From the NCBI GenBank assembly GCA_024663395.1, contig JANFAH010000086.1, positions 124,001-188,000 on the forward strand: a stretch of 64,000 bases of DNA, in the 5' to 3' direction. The notes under the pieces were generated by a model. That model searched no databases and had not been told where the DNA came from. It saw only the letters and a list, made by a program, of their open reading frames with translations. The position numbers were made by a program, and so were the translations under genes. The DNA comes from Pisolithus tinctorius. Its lineage: Eukaryota; Basidiomycota; Agaricomycetes; Boletales; Pisolithaceae. Position 1 is the stretch's first letter. Each line of letters opens with the position of its first letter. This document shows positions 23,437 through 34,783 of the stretch, in pieces.

Positions 23437-23788
23437 AGGGAAGACCGAATGTATATACGTTATTTACTAGGATCGCGCATGCACTTTTTTTATCCGCCAC
23501 GCTCGTTGTGCATCACTCGTAGTATGGCATAGTAGATCGACCGACTCAGTAATGAGTTAGTCTCCACTAGTCAAACCAAAGACCCGACGGAAGCCAGCCG
23601 TTTTCTCCCGATTGCAGTGAGTGTTGTAGTACCGGAAGCTCTTCGGTTTTTCACGTGCTTTTCTCGCGACGAGAACCATGCCTGATAAATTGCCAGCCAA
23701 TGAGTACAAATACAAGAAAGCTGCTGACACGTCGCCGATATCTTCTGCCCAGGGCCTGTGACCACTGACACCATTGTCGAGTTCGCCC
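23437..23788. other. convergent 3' intergenic region
   Basis: Lies between the ends of the complex I gene (plus) and the GST gene (minus). A minus-strand frame is open through it but overlaps the GST exon in another frame and resembles nothing I know. Confidence 0.4.
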
Positions 23789-24670
23789 TCAATCCCCCTT
23801 GAGGACAAGAGGTTTGTCGACGAATCCAGGCTCTCCGAATAGGTGCTTGATTCTCTCATCGTTTGTGACTTTTGCGAAATGAGCGAAGGTGTGAGGGTAC
23901 ACCTGTTCGCGCTCCTTGATCCCGCAGATCGTCTGGCCTGCACGTTCCACAGCCGTGGCAAGGACGATATCTCCGAGTGTCAAGATGTCTTTCACAAGCA
24001 GGCCAGAAGAACGCGAAGCCAGGTAGCCTTCCAGGAATTTGAGGGAACGTTCAAGGCACTCCTGATAGAATTTATGTTGCTACGATTAGGGAAAAAGTGA
24101 GTCACAGCCGCGGGGACTGAACCGTGACAAAGAAAAACAGGCAAAAGGTAGGCGTACCTCATCGTTATATCCCGGGAAAAACTTCGCAACAATACCGCCG
24201 TATATGAAACTTGCTGGGATTAAGATTTCCGTCTCCGCGAAGTGGATCCACTGGTCCACCTGGGCCGTTTCCTTCCTGTTGTGACCGAAGAGGCCGGCCT
24301 CGGGGACGAGCGAGCTCACTGGTAACACGGTCAGTAACGATCCTCCTTCCTTGGTATCTCCTGATATTTTCCTTAACTGACCATAGCGGGCGATCACCAC
24401 GCCTTCGATCAGCCTAAACCCCTCGTTATCCTCAAAAGCGGGGATCTTGCCCAGGGGAAACTTTTGAATCCACTCGGGCGATTTGTTCGTGACCCCCCCT
24501 TCGAAGGGCACCTGTTCAATCTCGAGGCCTGAGATAGTGGCTGCGCTCAGGATCTAATGTACCCCATTCAAAAGATATCTGAGTGTATGACCCAGGTAAC
24601 ATGACAGGGATCTTACGGCTTTTGTTTGGGGCTGGCGAGGGTGACCGTAGAGTTTTCCGATGGGTGCCAT
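23789..24670 (-). CDS. stand-alone EF1B-gamma-type glutathione transferase
   Basis: The protein matches the N-terminal GST part of elongation factor 1B-gamma. The start at 24670 gives MAPIGKLYGHPRQPQTKA. An intron follows, then AILSAATISGLEIEQVPFEG, SPEWIQKFPLGKIPAFED and the GST-N Glu/Gly turn EGVVIARY. The helical C-domain shows QVDQWIHFAETEILIPASFI, ECLERSLKFLEGYLASRS, LTLGDIVLATAVERA and YPHTFAHFAKVT. It ends at FGEPGFVDKPLVLKGD, where a full EF1B-gamma would enter its Lys/Pro linker and conserved C-terminal domain. That domain is not seen downstream. It is therefore either a GST of the EFB-gamma class or a truncated paralogue. Introns are near 24616-24556, 24410-24335 and 24155-24075. 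Confidence 0.82.
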
Positions 24671-25589
24671 ATCCGACGCTGAAAGTGCCTTGCGAGTAGG
24701 CTTGCTAGCATGCGGGGGACCTATAACAGACGCTTTTATGGGTTTCAGTCTAACAAGGCCTGAGTGCCGGCGTAATGTCATCATCGGTAACATCATATTT
24801 CCTTCCTGGTGATCATGCAAGTTCCATTGTTGGGTGCCAGGTGACCAAGATTACATCAATGCATGACTCATGCGTTTAGTGTCCCGCCAAGTCGCGAGGC
24901 CGACGCGTACATTCACGAAACCTTAGATCTTGGATATTTGATGCCGCGTCATGCAGAGAAGACATGATTGTCTTCTTGTTATGCTGATCGAGTTCATGAG
25001 CTCCCCAGCCCTCCGGTAAGCAGCTGCAAACTTATTGTATAGTACTAGGCATTGACATTCAGGGGACCTTTGTCGTACACGTGAGGATGTATGAGTCCGT
25101 ACCTCCGTCATCAACAAGTTTCTAGACGTCATTACGCGGCTCGGAGACGGGGCCGAGTGCTCGACTGATCACCTCCGACGTCAAGGAAATTTCGGAATAT
25201 ATCTCATCACCACGCTCGCCAGCCGATGCTGAATTCTGAATGGGAAGATAAGTGCCGTTGGGCAAGCAGTGTGGTAAAAGTCTTTCACCGCAACGTTCAT
25301 CCCGTTATTGGGAGTGGACGAAGGCAAATGTTATCAATTGACCATAGCTCGAAGCTGGACTCGCGAAATCGGACTTGCGCTGTGTCCATAAGTGTCCCTA
25401 TCGACTCTCGAGGCCACCAAGCGGAACGATACGTACGTAGGAAAACGGTATCGACTAGGAAACGACAGTCAATTCGCCTCCAAGACGGGACGATGAAAGG
25501 ATATACAAGAAACGTGAGGAAAAATAGACAAGTCTAATCAAGGTAACATAAATCAGAATCAGAGTCGTGACCAATCATCAGTCATTCGT
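24671..25589. other. intergenic, no supported gene
   Basis: No family motif or splice-consistent frame was seen. It lies between the GST gene and the decayed complex I fragment, so part may be old duplicated sequence too diverged to see by eye. Confidence 0.35.
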
Positions 25590-25855
25590 TTCGCACAAAC
25601 CCAGCTCCGTGTTTCTATCAGACCCCAGCGTGAGTGTTCGTCGCTATCTCCAATCGTTAAATTGAAGTCCTTGATCTTACAGGTCCGATGGAGCGTTTGC
25701 GGTGCGTGAAAACTGCGGTTCAGATCATGGCTTCCGCAAACCGGAGATGGCGCACGCGTCCAAATATATATTTTCAATAAACTAGGATCGCTCGCAAGTC
25801 ACTTACCGTGCTCGTTGTTCCATGACATGGCACAATAGATCGACTGGTCGTAAGT
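25590..25855 (+). pseudogene. decayed duplicate of the 3' end of the complex I 75/78-kDa gene
   Basis: Sequence here resembles 23215-23550, the end of the complex I gene. Shared landmarks are TTTCTATCAGAC before an intron-like GCGTGAGTG, an AGGTC...GATGG acceptor region, GTGAAAACT followed by GGTT, and GGCGCACGC. Then come the 3' flanking ACTAGGATCGC, GCTCGTTGT and TAGATCGAC. Because intron and downstream flank are included, it was copied as DNA, not as processed mRNA. Substitutions and indels are heavy and no continuous reading frame remains. Confidence 0.65.
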
Positions 25856-28815
25856 GTCGCATGGTGGGCCGACATAAGGGGTTGGGCGGTTAGACCCGAC
25901 AAAGAAGCTCGCCGTGCAGCATGCTTAGACTTGACTGTCTGCTATCGGACATTTGAGGAGACTTTTTGGGCCGTATACCCAAAACACGATACTGGCACAG
26001 GCGAGGCTGACATAAAGAAATGGGCGCATCGCATAATCACAGATGCTATCAAGATGATATATACTTCTGCAGTGCCCTCGCAGTATTCTCGGAACGCCGA
26101 CCCTGGCCTAAGCAATCTGAGACCACTCCAATGGAGAGATTGGGAAACGGAACTGGCTCGTTCATAACAAATTTGGCATCTCGAGGGACATCTCTGCAAT
26201 TCCTGACATCAGTACGTGGTGGCCCAAGCTGTGGGGAAAAGACCCGAAGCCAACTATATGGAATCATGCATTTTTACATGCACTGGGACATCCCGAATAT
26301 ACTAAGCAGCTTCGCATTTGGTTATCCTGTGTGGTCCTCTATACTCGTTATACTGGCGTCCGTGAAACTCTATATATTAGGTCGTCGGTGGCTCCAACTT
26401 GGGAGGGCCGCAACAGTGCTAAGTAACAGAATGCGTATCAAATAATATTTTTACCACAGGACGTCACCCATATAGCGCGGGTCAATAACAGCTAAGGAAA
26501 TGCAACAAGTAAGATTACATGATAATTCTATAAAGGAAACTTGCCAAGACGTGGTATAACTTATGTAGCAGGTACGATACGGAAGGCGGGTGGACATACA
26601 TAGTTGGTACTGGATACGGGATGCATCATTGGGTCGTAAGTCAGAGCGCGAAGAACGGGGGATTGCTGTCCACGAGTGCGTGTCAGTCAAAAACTTTAGG
26701 TGAGGTAAAAGATTACAGACATCTGGTCAGGCATGTTCAAACGGCTGAGCGTTCATAATCATCGATTCGCACGTCACAACAGCACAGCAGGGCAGGGGCG
26801 CGAATATGCACGCGGGAAACATAAGGGTTGCGTGGAGAGGCTCTCCAGAGACGTCTAGTCCTCATGGATTCTCCAAAATCCTTCAGGATTATCCGTACCC
26901 GACCCTGAGGAGATGAAGCGAAAACCGGGTTAGTGACCCTTGAGCTGCATGTGAATGGCCCGCCCGTACTCACGCTAATACCGATGTGAGATGTCTGTGG
27001 TGGATACTTTCGATTGGGATAATGTCCAGAAAACCCGAGATTTGAGTCCGCATTTGAACCACCCGCGGTGTCGTCTCTCGAGGTGGGAATCCCGGATGGC
27101 AGAGAATCCGATGACAAGCTCTGGCCACTCTTATGTGAGACCCAACCAAGGGAAAAGGAGTATAGCTCACAGGGACAAAGCTGCGAAGTTGAGACGAAGG
27201 CGGTCTATAATAGTAGTAATAGTGATTATGGCGGGCGGTAGTGCCATTAATCTGTGTGCTTCGGTACTGGTTTATGGTGCGCTCGTCGTGATATGGCTAT
27301 AGCCCATGCGTTCCCGAAGGATATCAGTCAGCTGTGATTCGGCTTCGGGTACGAAACTTGCTCACCACATTGGCATAGAGGTAACTCGAAGGCGGGGAAG
27401 CATACGGGTGTCTTATAGACATCCTTGACAGAACATGCCAAGGGGAGTCGAAGTGTCACACGTGAATGCCGATGGCTAGGCTAGTATTCTCCGAGTGGGA
27501 AAGTGAAGACTCCCTCGGTTGATTCCAACTTCGAAGTCAAAGTAGCCCGGCCACTGCGGTTGAGGCCACGAACAACTCGCAGAGTAGTCAGAAGGAAAGG
27601 ATGCAGGGAGCGCGAGCAATGCGTGGGCGACGAGGATGTACCACATCATGATTGGAACAACGCAACACAGCCGAATATCATTGCGGCTGGTCTCCCATCG
27701 CCGATTGACTCCGGCGTGCCGGATGAGTCATTCACCCGCCGCTTATCATTCGATTGACAGGTCTGTGCTGTCCTGGGTGCATGCGAGTAGGCTTAGCAGT
27801 GTAGTTCAGCATAACTTGATCGGACCTAACATTGGATCGAATTCCCTAACCCTTCACTTCGTACAAAGTCTAACTGACCTCTTACACAGTGTCGACAACG
27901 CGTCACGGTATGTAGATGCTACGCAAGTTGATAACATCCGTGGCCAACGATCTATCGTGCAGCATGCGCGACGAGTGGCGCAACTGATCCATAAAGTGGG
28001 AGCCCGATGCTAGTCGATGCTGTATATGCATCCGGTTATCACGCGTACGCTGCCTCTGATGGCGTTTCTGACTAGCATGCTGAAAGCATAGTTTTCATCA
28101 CCCATGACAAATGCGCGGGTACATGGAATGGTCGCAACAGACCTTCGAACCAACTCAAGGCGCAATTTACCAGGTCAATGGCAGAAGGAATGCTCCCGCC
28201 CAAGTGACAGGACCCGAGTATATGGAGGTTGGAGGTATGTAGGCTTGGCGCATAGCTTGCATGCACCTTATGATAGCGTACGGTCGCCTCTGCGAATTTC
28301 CACCCGGCCATCACGAAGTCCATTTGATCACGCTGGGACCTCGCTTGTATCGTCCCACAACCTCACTGCATCATCGTAGGGCATCAGAGGGCATTGTGAG
28401 TCAGGAAGGCTAGCAATGAGCAACATGCACAGAAACAAGGAATCGCCACACATTGAGTGGTCCTCCAATCTTCCCCTGACTGGTCCGGTCTGTTCTGGCC
28501 AGCGTGGGCGGCCCTTGGCGTTCGTTCATGTTGCACGCTTATGCAAATTATGCAGGTAGCAGCCTGCAATTGGACATGTTTCTGTGATGACCGTATTGGA
28601 TAACGAATGCGCCACTAGGAATGCGTTCAGGGTTCGTTTCAGCCTCGTTCAGGACATGTCAGAGTTAGCATCGTTGGAAACCTTCTTTGAGGGCGCAAAT
28701 GCGACTTCATAGTATGCAGATACCACATCCCACTCGTTGCACCTCATGACCAACGTTATGAGCTGCGATGAACCCCGTTCACTATGGATGATGAACACAG
28801 TCTCACACCGCTAGG
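25856..28815. other. long gene-poor stretch, no supported gene
   Basis: Only short, mutually overlapping open frames (for example 25931-26167 plus, 26020-26445 plus, 26737-27117 minus). None has a recognised motif or a promoter with splice support. It may be old repeat or decayed gene sequence. Confidence 0.4.
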
Positions 28816-29897
28816 CTAGCTTCGCAAGATACTTGATAGTAAGCAGTAGCTCTATGACGATGCCCGGTAGGCGAGCCAAGGGAAACTGTTTCTGTGCGGC
28901 CTTGGATTTCGTGGAGAACCACTACAGAACTCAAAATGACAAATCACTGGTCACTGACAAAACAAACGGTCATTATGATGACACTTCCAGAGGCTATCGA
29001 CAATGGAGTCTAGTACGTCTCCCCGCCCCGACGCCTTAATTCCCAGGCTGTACTTCAAACACGGCTACACAGTGAATAAGTATCATTTCACAAGAACTCG
29101 AAATAGGATCACCCTTACCATGCAACGCATCTGATTTGTTGTATTCCGGACAGGGCAACCAGATGCCTGGAATCTCATGTTCACCTTGACTCCAGGACGC
29201 CGAGTTGGGAGAAGACATAGGACAGCTGAAGTTCATCTGCACCTTGTGCTCGGTACTTCCGATTCGATACTTCACCATACCCTCTGCTCCAGGTCCCACT
29301 GGAATAACAAACGTGAGCAGCTTAGCATGGAGATGCCAGTTGGAACGAACGGAATAAGTCTTTGAGCCAAAACTTGATATTGCTCTTCTGGCTCACGGTT
29401 TCCGCAGGGCGGGTCTTCCATTCACCGTGTTTCTCTTGAGCGTAGACGAGCACAAGCTCGTGGTCGGTCCCATTGTGGAGCGTGATGTAGCAAGAGCAGT
29501 CTTGCGTGACTCCGAGTCCCTCCGTGGTTTCGTTTGATGAGGGAAGTTGGCCAGTAAGACCATGGTCGGCTACGTTGGTTGCGAGTTCCTTCTGTTCATC
29601 TGCCATGTTCGGATGTAGGGGAAATTGGCAAGTTACACCTGTTGCCCAGAGACCTTTTAAACTTCTACCAGAAGAACCTCCTCAGACGGCCATGCACAGG
29701 ACCCGGGATGATTTTGTAGCATTGACAGCAGTATTGTACCTCGTCTGCGTCGTTGATAGGAAGATTGTACCTCGGGCCTGGACAGCGTTCCAGACATTCA
29801 GTAGAAATGACATCCTAAATGATAGCATGTGGAAATATGCGATGGAAGCAATCATCAGTTGCACTCACCTGCCCGTCGATGTTTATCTGCTCGGACG
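28816..29897 (-). repeat. left arm of a large inverted duplication
   Basis: The reverse complement of this arm matches 30997-32046 closely, with near identity over the enclosed gene. The arm carries an extra segment of about 40 bases near 28888-28928 and lacks a few bases there. Inner and outer ends were placed by where the match fades. Confidence 0.85.
29036..29606 (-). CDS. aegerolysin-like small protein, left copy
   Basis: Left partner of the right-arm gene and almost the same protein. Start at 29606 (MADEQKELATNVADHGLTG). It is two bases shorter than the right copy because of a 2-base difference near 29340. Read straight through, that shift would stop the frame at SFQLASPC. I instead infer an intron there (donor GTTCGTTCC, acceptor ATTCCAG), so the shift falls inside the intron. 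A second 54-base intron lies near the end. Spliced, both copies would give about 154 residues. The beta-rich pattern with GEWKTRPAE, GPGAEGMVKYRI and MNFSCP fits an aegerolysin-like fold, a family of lipid-binding fungal proteins, some of which join in pore formation. The family call is tentative and the alternative is an unknown small beta-sandwich protein. Confidence 0.6.
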
Positions 29898-30996
29898 AAA
29901 AAAATAAGGGTCCAGATGCACGAGCAAGTAAGAATGAAATCATTAACATCTCACTCAAAAATCACCCAGCATATCCATATCCCGCACGAGGGTTACCTCT
30001 GGTGTGTATGAATTGAATGGTCCAAGACTTCACTCTTACTCTTCTGTACAATTCACCCGACGTTGGAAACTCTCTCATATGTCCAAATAGCACCTTTGGA
30101 AGCGCAACAAACGCAAGCATACTATGTCGCGTAGTATGGAGACCGGTCCGCATTTGTGTTGGAATGATAGTCGGCCCAGAGAGTCGTGGTCATCCAGAGT
30201 GCCGGTGCAAGTTGAGCGATGACCGAGCCAGGAATGTAGAGGAGTGCAGTAACCTATTACAAAATGCTCCCCGTTGGCCATGTCTCGATAGCAAGCTGGA
30301 GAAGGCTAATCTCCGAGTGCAAGTTTTATGTACCTAGGTACATGAGAAAAGCATGTCAGCACGAATTTACAAGAGACATGGTGAACGCACAATTCATTTG
30401 CCTCAACAACTAATCTTGACATGGGAAAACCAGACGGAGTCCCAACAGCAACAATGATTTGAATACCACAAGTTTCGGGGCTAGTTGCAAAGGGTTCAGC
30501 ACTTCAACAATAGGTAGTGCCAGGTGCCAGTACCTTTAAGGTTGCCTTATGAAACGGGGCCATCAGATCCGCACACCGGTGGCCTACGTAGTGGTAGGGT
30601 AGTCTAATCAGCGTAATCCGCTTAGGCACAATATTTACCACTGTCAAAGCAACAATCTAGGACAAACATTTCAGAGCGACGTAACGAACTAGAATAAGGC
30701 CGTTTTGCACGGCAGGCACCTTGTTTGCCGCACTGCGCCCGTACGCAAAGCAACAGACAGGAACGTGCTGGACTGTCTGACGAAATCAAGCCCGTTCACC
30801 CTGTAAATCTGAGGGCGTCAGGCTCGTGACATTACACATGGGTAATCGCGGCTGACCAAAAAAACGTTACGAATTTCGGGGTGGAGTGACCTTGTAAACA
30901 AGGTGATTTGGCTTTCACAATATGTATCACCATCTAATCCACAGGGAACATGAGGATAACGCAGAAAAGCTTGTTCTGGTTCTCTTCAGGCTCTCT
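29898..30996. other. spacer between the inverted arms
   Basis: About 1.1 kb of single-copy spacer with no supported gene. Its right part holds a MITE-like repeat (30717-30905). Confidence 0.5.
30717..30905 (-). mobile_element. MITE-like repeat, copy 1
   Basis: Begins CACCTTGTTT and ends AAACAAGGTG, a perfect 10-base inverted pair 189 bases apart. A related unit lies at 37640-37771 in opposite orientation. Similarity runs slightly past the terminal repeats on both sides (GGCAGG before, ATTT after), so the true element may be longer. There is no coding capacity. Confidence 0.55.
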
Positions 30997-32046
30997 CGTC
31001 TGAGCAGATAAACATCGACGGGCAGGTGAGTGCAACTGATGATTGCTTCCATCGCATATTTCCACATGCTATCATTTAGGATGTCATTTCTACTGAATGT
31101 CTGGAACGCTGTCCAGGCCCGAGGTACAATCTTCCTATCAACGACGCAGACGAGGTACAATACTGCTGTCAATGCTACAAAATCATCCCGGGTCCTGTGC
31201 ATGGCCGTCTGAGGAGGTTCTTCTGGTAGAAGTTTAAAAGGTCTCTGGGCAACAGGTGTAACTTGCCAATTTCCCCTACATCCGAACATGGCAGATGAAC
31301 AGAAGGAACTCGCAACCAACGTAGCCGACCATGGTCTTACTGGCCAACTTCCCTCATCAAACGAAACCACGGAGGGACTCGGAGTCACGCAAGACTGCTC
31401 TTGCTACATCACGCTCCACAATGGGACCAACCACGAGCTTGTGCTCGTCTACGCTCAAGAGAAACACGGTGAATGGAAGACCCGCCCTGCGGAAACCGTG
31501 AGCCAGAAGAGCAATATCAAGTTTTGGCTCAAAGACTTATTCCGTTCGTTCTCCAACTGGCATCTACATGCTAAGCTGCTCACGTTTGTCATTCCAGTTG
31601 GTCCTGGAGCAGAGGGTATGGTGAAGTATCGAATCGGAAGTACCGAGCACAAGGTGCAGATGAATTTCAGCTGTCCTATGTCTTCTCCCAACTCGGCGTC
31701 CTGGAGTCAAGGTGAACATGAGATTCCAGGCATCTGGTTGCCCTGTCCGGAATACAATAAATCAGATGCGTTGCATGGTAAGGGTGATCCTATCTCGAGT
31801 TCTTGTGGAATGATACTTATTCACTGTGTAGCCGTGTTTGAAGTACAACCTGGGAATTAAGGCGTCGGGGCGGGGAGACGTACTATACCCCATTGTCGAT
31901 AGCCTCTGGAAGTGTCATCATAATGACTGTTTGTTTTGTCATTGACCGGCGACTTGTCATTTTGAGTTCGTTTCCCTTGGCCTGAGGCGCACTTACCGGG
32001 CATCGTCACAGAGCTACTGCTTACCACAAAGCATCCTGCGAAGCTC
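30997..32046 (+). repeat. right arm of a large inverted duplication
   Basis: Reverse-complement partner of 28816-29897. It includes the leader, the whole aegerolysin-like gene and about 190 bases after its stop. Confidence 0.85.
31288..31860 (+). CDS. aegerolysin-like small protein, right copy
   Basis: Open from ATG 31288 to TAA 31860 even unspliced (190 codons). Two 54-base introns are likely: one from GTTCGTTCTCC (about 31547) to ATTCCAG (about 31599), containing a GCTAAGC branch-like site, and one from GTAAGGGTG to GTGTAG (about 31779-31832). Both are multiples of three without stops, so the unspliced frame stays open. Spliced product: about 154 residues, no signal peptide. Segments CSCYITLHNGTNHELVLVYA, GEWKTRPAE, GPGAEGMVKYRI, MNFSCP and AVFEVQPGN recall the aegerolysin beta-sandwich. 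Aegerolysins bind membrane lipids and sometimes work with a partner pore-former. No partner gene is seen in this window. Gene function is not established by sequence. Confidence 0.65.
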   Translation: MADEQKELATNVADHGLTGQLPSSNETTEGLGVTQDCSCYITLHNGTNHELVLVYAQEKHGEWKTRPAETVSQKSNIKFWLKDLFRSFSNWHLHAKLLTFVIPVGPGAEGMVKYRIGSTEHKVQMNFSCPMSSPNSASWSQGEHEIPGIWLPCPEYNKSDALHGKGDPISSSCGMILIHCVAVFEVQPGN

Positions 32047-34082
32047 GTCGAGAGGAGTGAGTTCATAAAGTTAGTCTTGAGTAAGATACAGCTGGCCATG
32101 GCGTCACAATCATACCCTTAAGAAGGCTGTCGACTACGCCCTAGGCTAGTTCACGAGCCCGTGAAAAAGTGAGTAATAGAGTGATGCTCTTCCAGAGGTC
32201 AGTCCACCCGTTCTCATGCTCGAGGCCTTGGAATCTTACCACTGGAGTGAGCTACGTGTCTAACCTGATACGTATAGGAGGCAGAAGAGAGGGATACTTC
32301 CGGGATTTAACACTCCATTCGAAGGCTTTCCTCAAAGTGTGAAGACACCTACTAGAAGGTTGGGAACCACCTTCCTCTCCCGAATTCGCCTCGGGTTTCT
32401 TTGCACCTCTGTCGTTGAAGCACGCTATTATTCCGAAGCGACCGAACACGTGCCGACGATAGCCCTATGTAGAGTGGACCTATGCATATGCCGTCAACGG
32501 TATATGCCATGGAGGCCCGACCACGGATATACAGAGTGTTCATCGAGCAACGCAGGGCTTCATTATGAATGGAAATGAAAGTGACCTTCCTTGTTCGCTT
32601 GTCGACTCTTTATCCACCGCTCGAATTTCGAAACACTCGCGTAACCCCTTCCGGGCTCTATGCCCGTCGCCTCCGCTCGGCGGGCCAACCTTCGGCTTAC
32701 CAGAATATCAGACCTATCTGCCAACTTCCTCCTCTTTCTTCTTCTTTGCTCCTTTCCTGCCTCTTCTTCATCGATGCCCCCGTCCCTGAGCTCCTTCTCT
32801 ATCCAGCAGACATGCACGTTCGAAATCTGAAAGCGTTTTCTGGCGTTAATAAAGGTGAGAGGGATGTCCATACGACGGGATCATGGGTGCGCATTACATA
32901 CCGAGGATGCGGTGAAATAGTAGGATGAGAATGCAGAGGGGGCATGGATCCGCATGAAGGTGTCAATGCGGAGGAGGGGGAGAGCTCATGCCTGGATGCG
33001 CGAGTTTCTCGTTTCGTTGAATCATTCAGTCGGGCGCGAGAGGATGCGCATTTATAAGTAACACCGAAGAGCCGTTCTAGCTCACATGAGGTACTACGCA
33101 TTATGAGAGATTAGCACGTCCCCCATCAACACCACATAGATTTTTCATTGTCGGGCACGACAGGCAGGTGAACACGCTCTCAGGTTGCTGCGATGCCCGT
33201 GATCTACATAAAAAACTTCGTTGAGGCTGCGAATGCGACTATCATGCCGCCGGAACCTGCAGTTAGCCAAATCCCACTCATTTCACTGGCCAGGTACCCA
33301 GTGCCATGGCACGCAGTATTTGCTCGTTCACTGATGGACGAGACAGCGCGTAGCCAGCCACGCGTGCAGTGGGAACTGCAACCCAGCCGGGCGAACGATA
33401 ATCATAACTAGGCACCTGGCGCGGTGAGCAAAGTTGTGCCGTCGTCTTCTTGCGTCATCCTTGCTTGCCAGACCAGCAGCAGCAGCGATGTACATCACAC
33501 AGATCTGTCAGAAGGCCCTAACGTCGACAGCGGCATCGCGTATCATATCCCTCCTCGAATCAACCCATGCGAAGGAGGGGGACTGGTGACGAGACTACCA
33601 TATGGAGGGTCAGACATGCCATGGAAACGTGTCCAGGTAGAGGTCCCTCCTGTCCGCTCTCACTCGGCACCCCCAACTGTGTTGACCGGGCTTCTTCCCA
33701 GTTCTTTGATCTGCGTGACTGGTGCGGCGTAGCGATACGGCCCAATTTCCTCTCCGCTCCCCAACCGACTTGCACTTTCTGCATCTAACAGTGAAGTCCC
33801 CGTACGTCCATCCTTGTGTTACATGCATTGAATTCCGCGTAGTCATGCCTACTTTTGTTCCTACCGACATCGAAAGATGTCTGCCACATGCTCCGTTGTC
33901 TTTACCTGTGCCTTCTTTCACGCCGGTTAATTAGCTTAATTCGCTGATTCAGGTAGCGTTCTGACATTCAAGATTATCCAGCCCCATTCTATCTCGTGTC
34001 CAAGGATAACGTATGGTTCCGTTGTTCCTGTGTTATTGGTGCTGGTTATTGAACCTGCTCTGAAGATGCAGCTATTTCTGCC
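32047..34082. other. gene-poor stretch, no supported gene
   Basis: Short open frames only (for example 32563-32871 minus, 33193-33411 plus, 33610-33921 minus). A TTTATAAG at about 33051-33058 could be a TATA box ahead of the 72-codon frame starting at 33193, but the protein is unrecognised and I do not call it. Confidence 0.4.
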
Positions 34083-34099
34083 TTGTATATCTTCCAGGA

Positions 34100-34783
34100 T
34101 CCAATGGATTCCACAGACGACCTTTCCCACAAGCGAGTAGAGCCGAAGCGTTGTCCACTGTGGCATAACGACCGAGATCATGCCCTCTACAACTTGGCGA
34201 GGGCCCTCTGTGACAGATTCCAGAAAGATAGGGAAATAAATGACGTGGGCGAGGCAATCGCTTTACTCCGTGCTACTCTAAATTATACTTTGACCAGTCG
34301 GAAATTGCAATCGGCCCTTCTCACTTGGCTTACTTGCTCTCTGTTTGTCGAGCAAACATGATGATCAGGGGGTAGTCGCCGACTTTGAAGAAGCTGTCAT
34401 GCTCGGACGTGCAGCACTAGAGCTCTGTCCACGAGGGCACGTTGATCGTGGCGCATGTCTCCACATCCTCGCTTGTAGCCTCAAAGAAGTTCCAGAAACA
34501 AACCATGATACAGAACTTGGAGGAGAGGATTGAACTGCATCGCGCAGCGCTAGAACTACTCCCCTCTGAACATTCTGATTGGTCTTCATCGCTTCGCTCG
34601 CTCGCTGTCTGTCTTTCAAATAGATACAACAAACAGGAGGTAGATGCCGACCTGGACGAATCTATCAAGCTTGAACGTGCAGAACTTGAGCTCTGTTCAT
34701 CAGGGCATCCCGAACGTGGTGTACCTCTACAATCTTGCTTGTACTCTCACGAAGCCGGGCCCCTGCTACTTACAAACCACTGA
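34100..34783 (+). pseudogene. decayed TPR-repeat protein gene
   Basis: Three consecutive pieces, each in a different frame, read as tetratricopeptide repeats of the long fungal TPR family. They are NLARALCDRFQKDREIND (near 34190), then FEEAVMLGRAALELCPRG (near 34385), then LEERIELHRAALELLPSEHS and DLDESIKLERAELELCSSGH (34515-34715). The repeat order is kept across the frame changes, so at least two frameshifts have broken a once continuous gene. No intron borders explain them. No C-terminal effector domain is seen. Confidence 0.65.

Noticed and set aside
23557..23961. 134-codon minus-strand frame overlapping the GST last exon
   Set aside because: It shares bases with the well-supported GST exon in another frame, has no family likeness and no splice link to the gene.
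25931..26445. Overlapping plus-strand frames in the gene-poor stretch
   Set aside because: Short, mutually overlapping, with no family match; could be remnants but nothing supports a gene.
29322..29606. Left aegerolysin-like copy as a frameshifted pseudogene
   Set aside because: The 2-base difference lies inside a segment bounded by plausible splice sites (GTTCGTT...ATTCCAG), so the spliced frame can be intact. I keep it as a gene with reduced confidence.
33046..33085. Similarity between 33046-33085 and the FAD oxidase promoter at 38978-39020 (GAAGAG-CGTTCT)
   Set aside because: Only about 14 bases match convincingly and the surrounding sequence does not align; could be chance or a short shared regulatory word.
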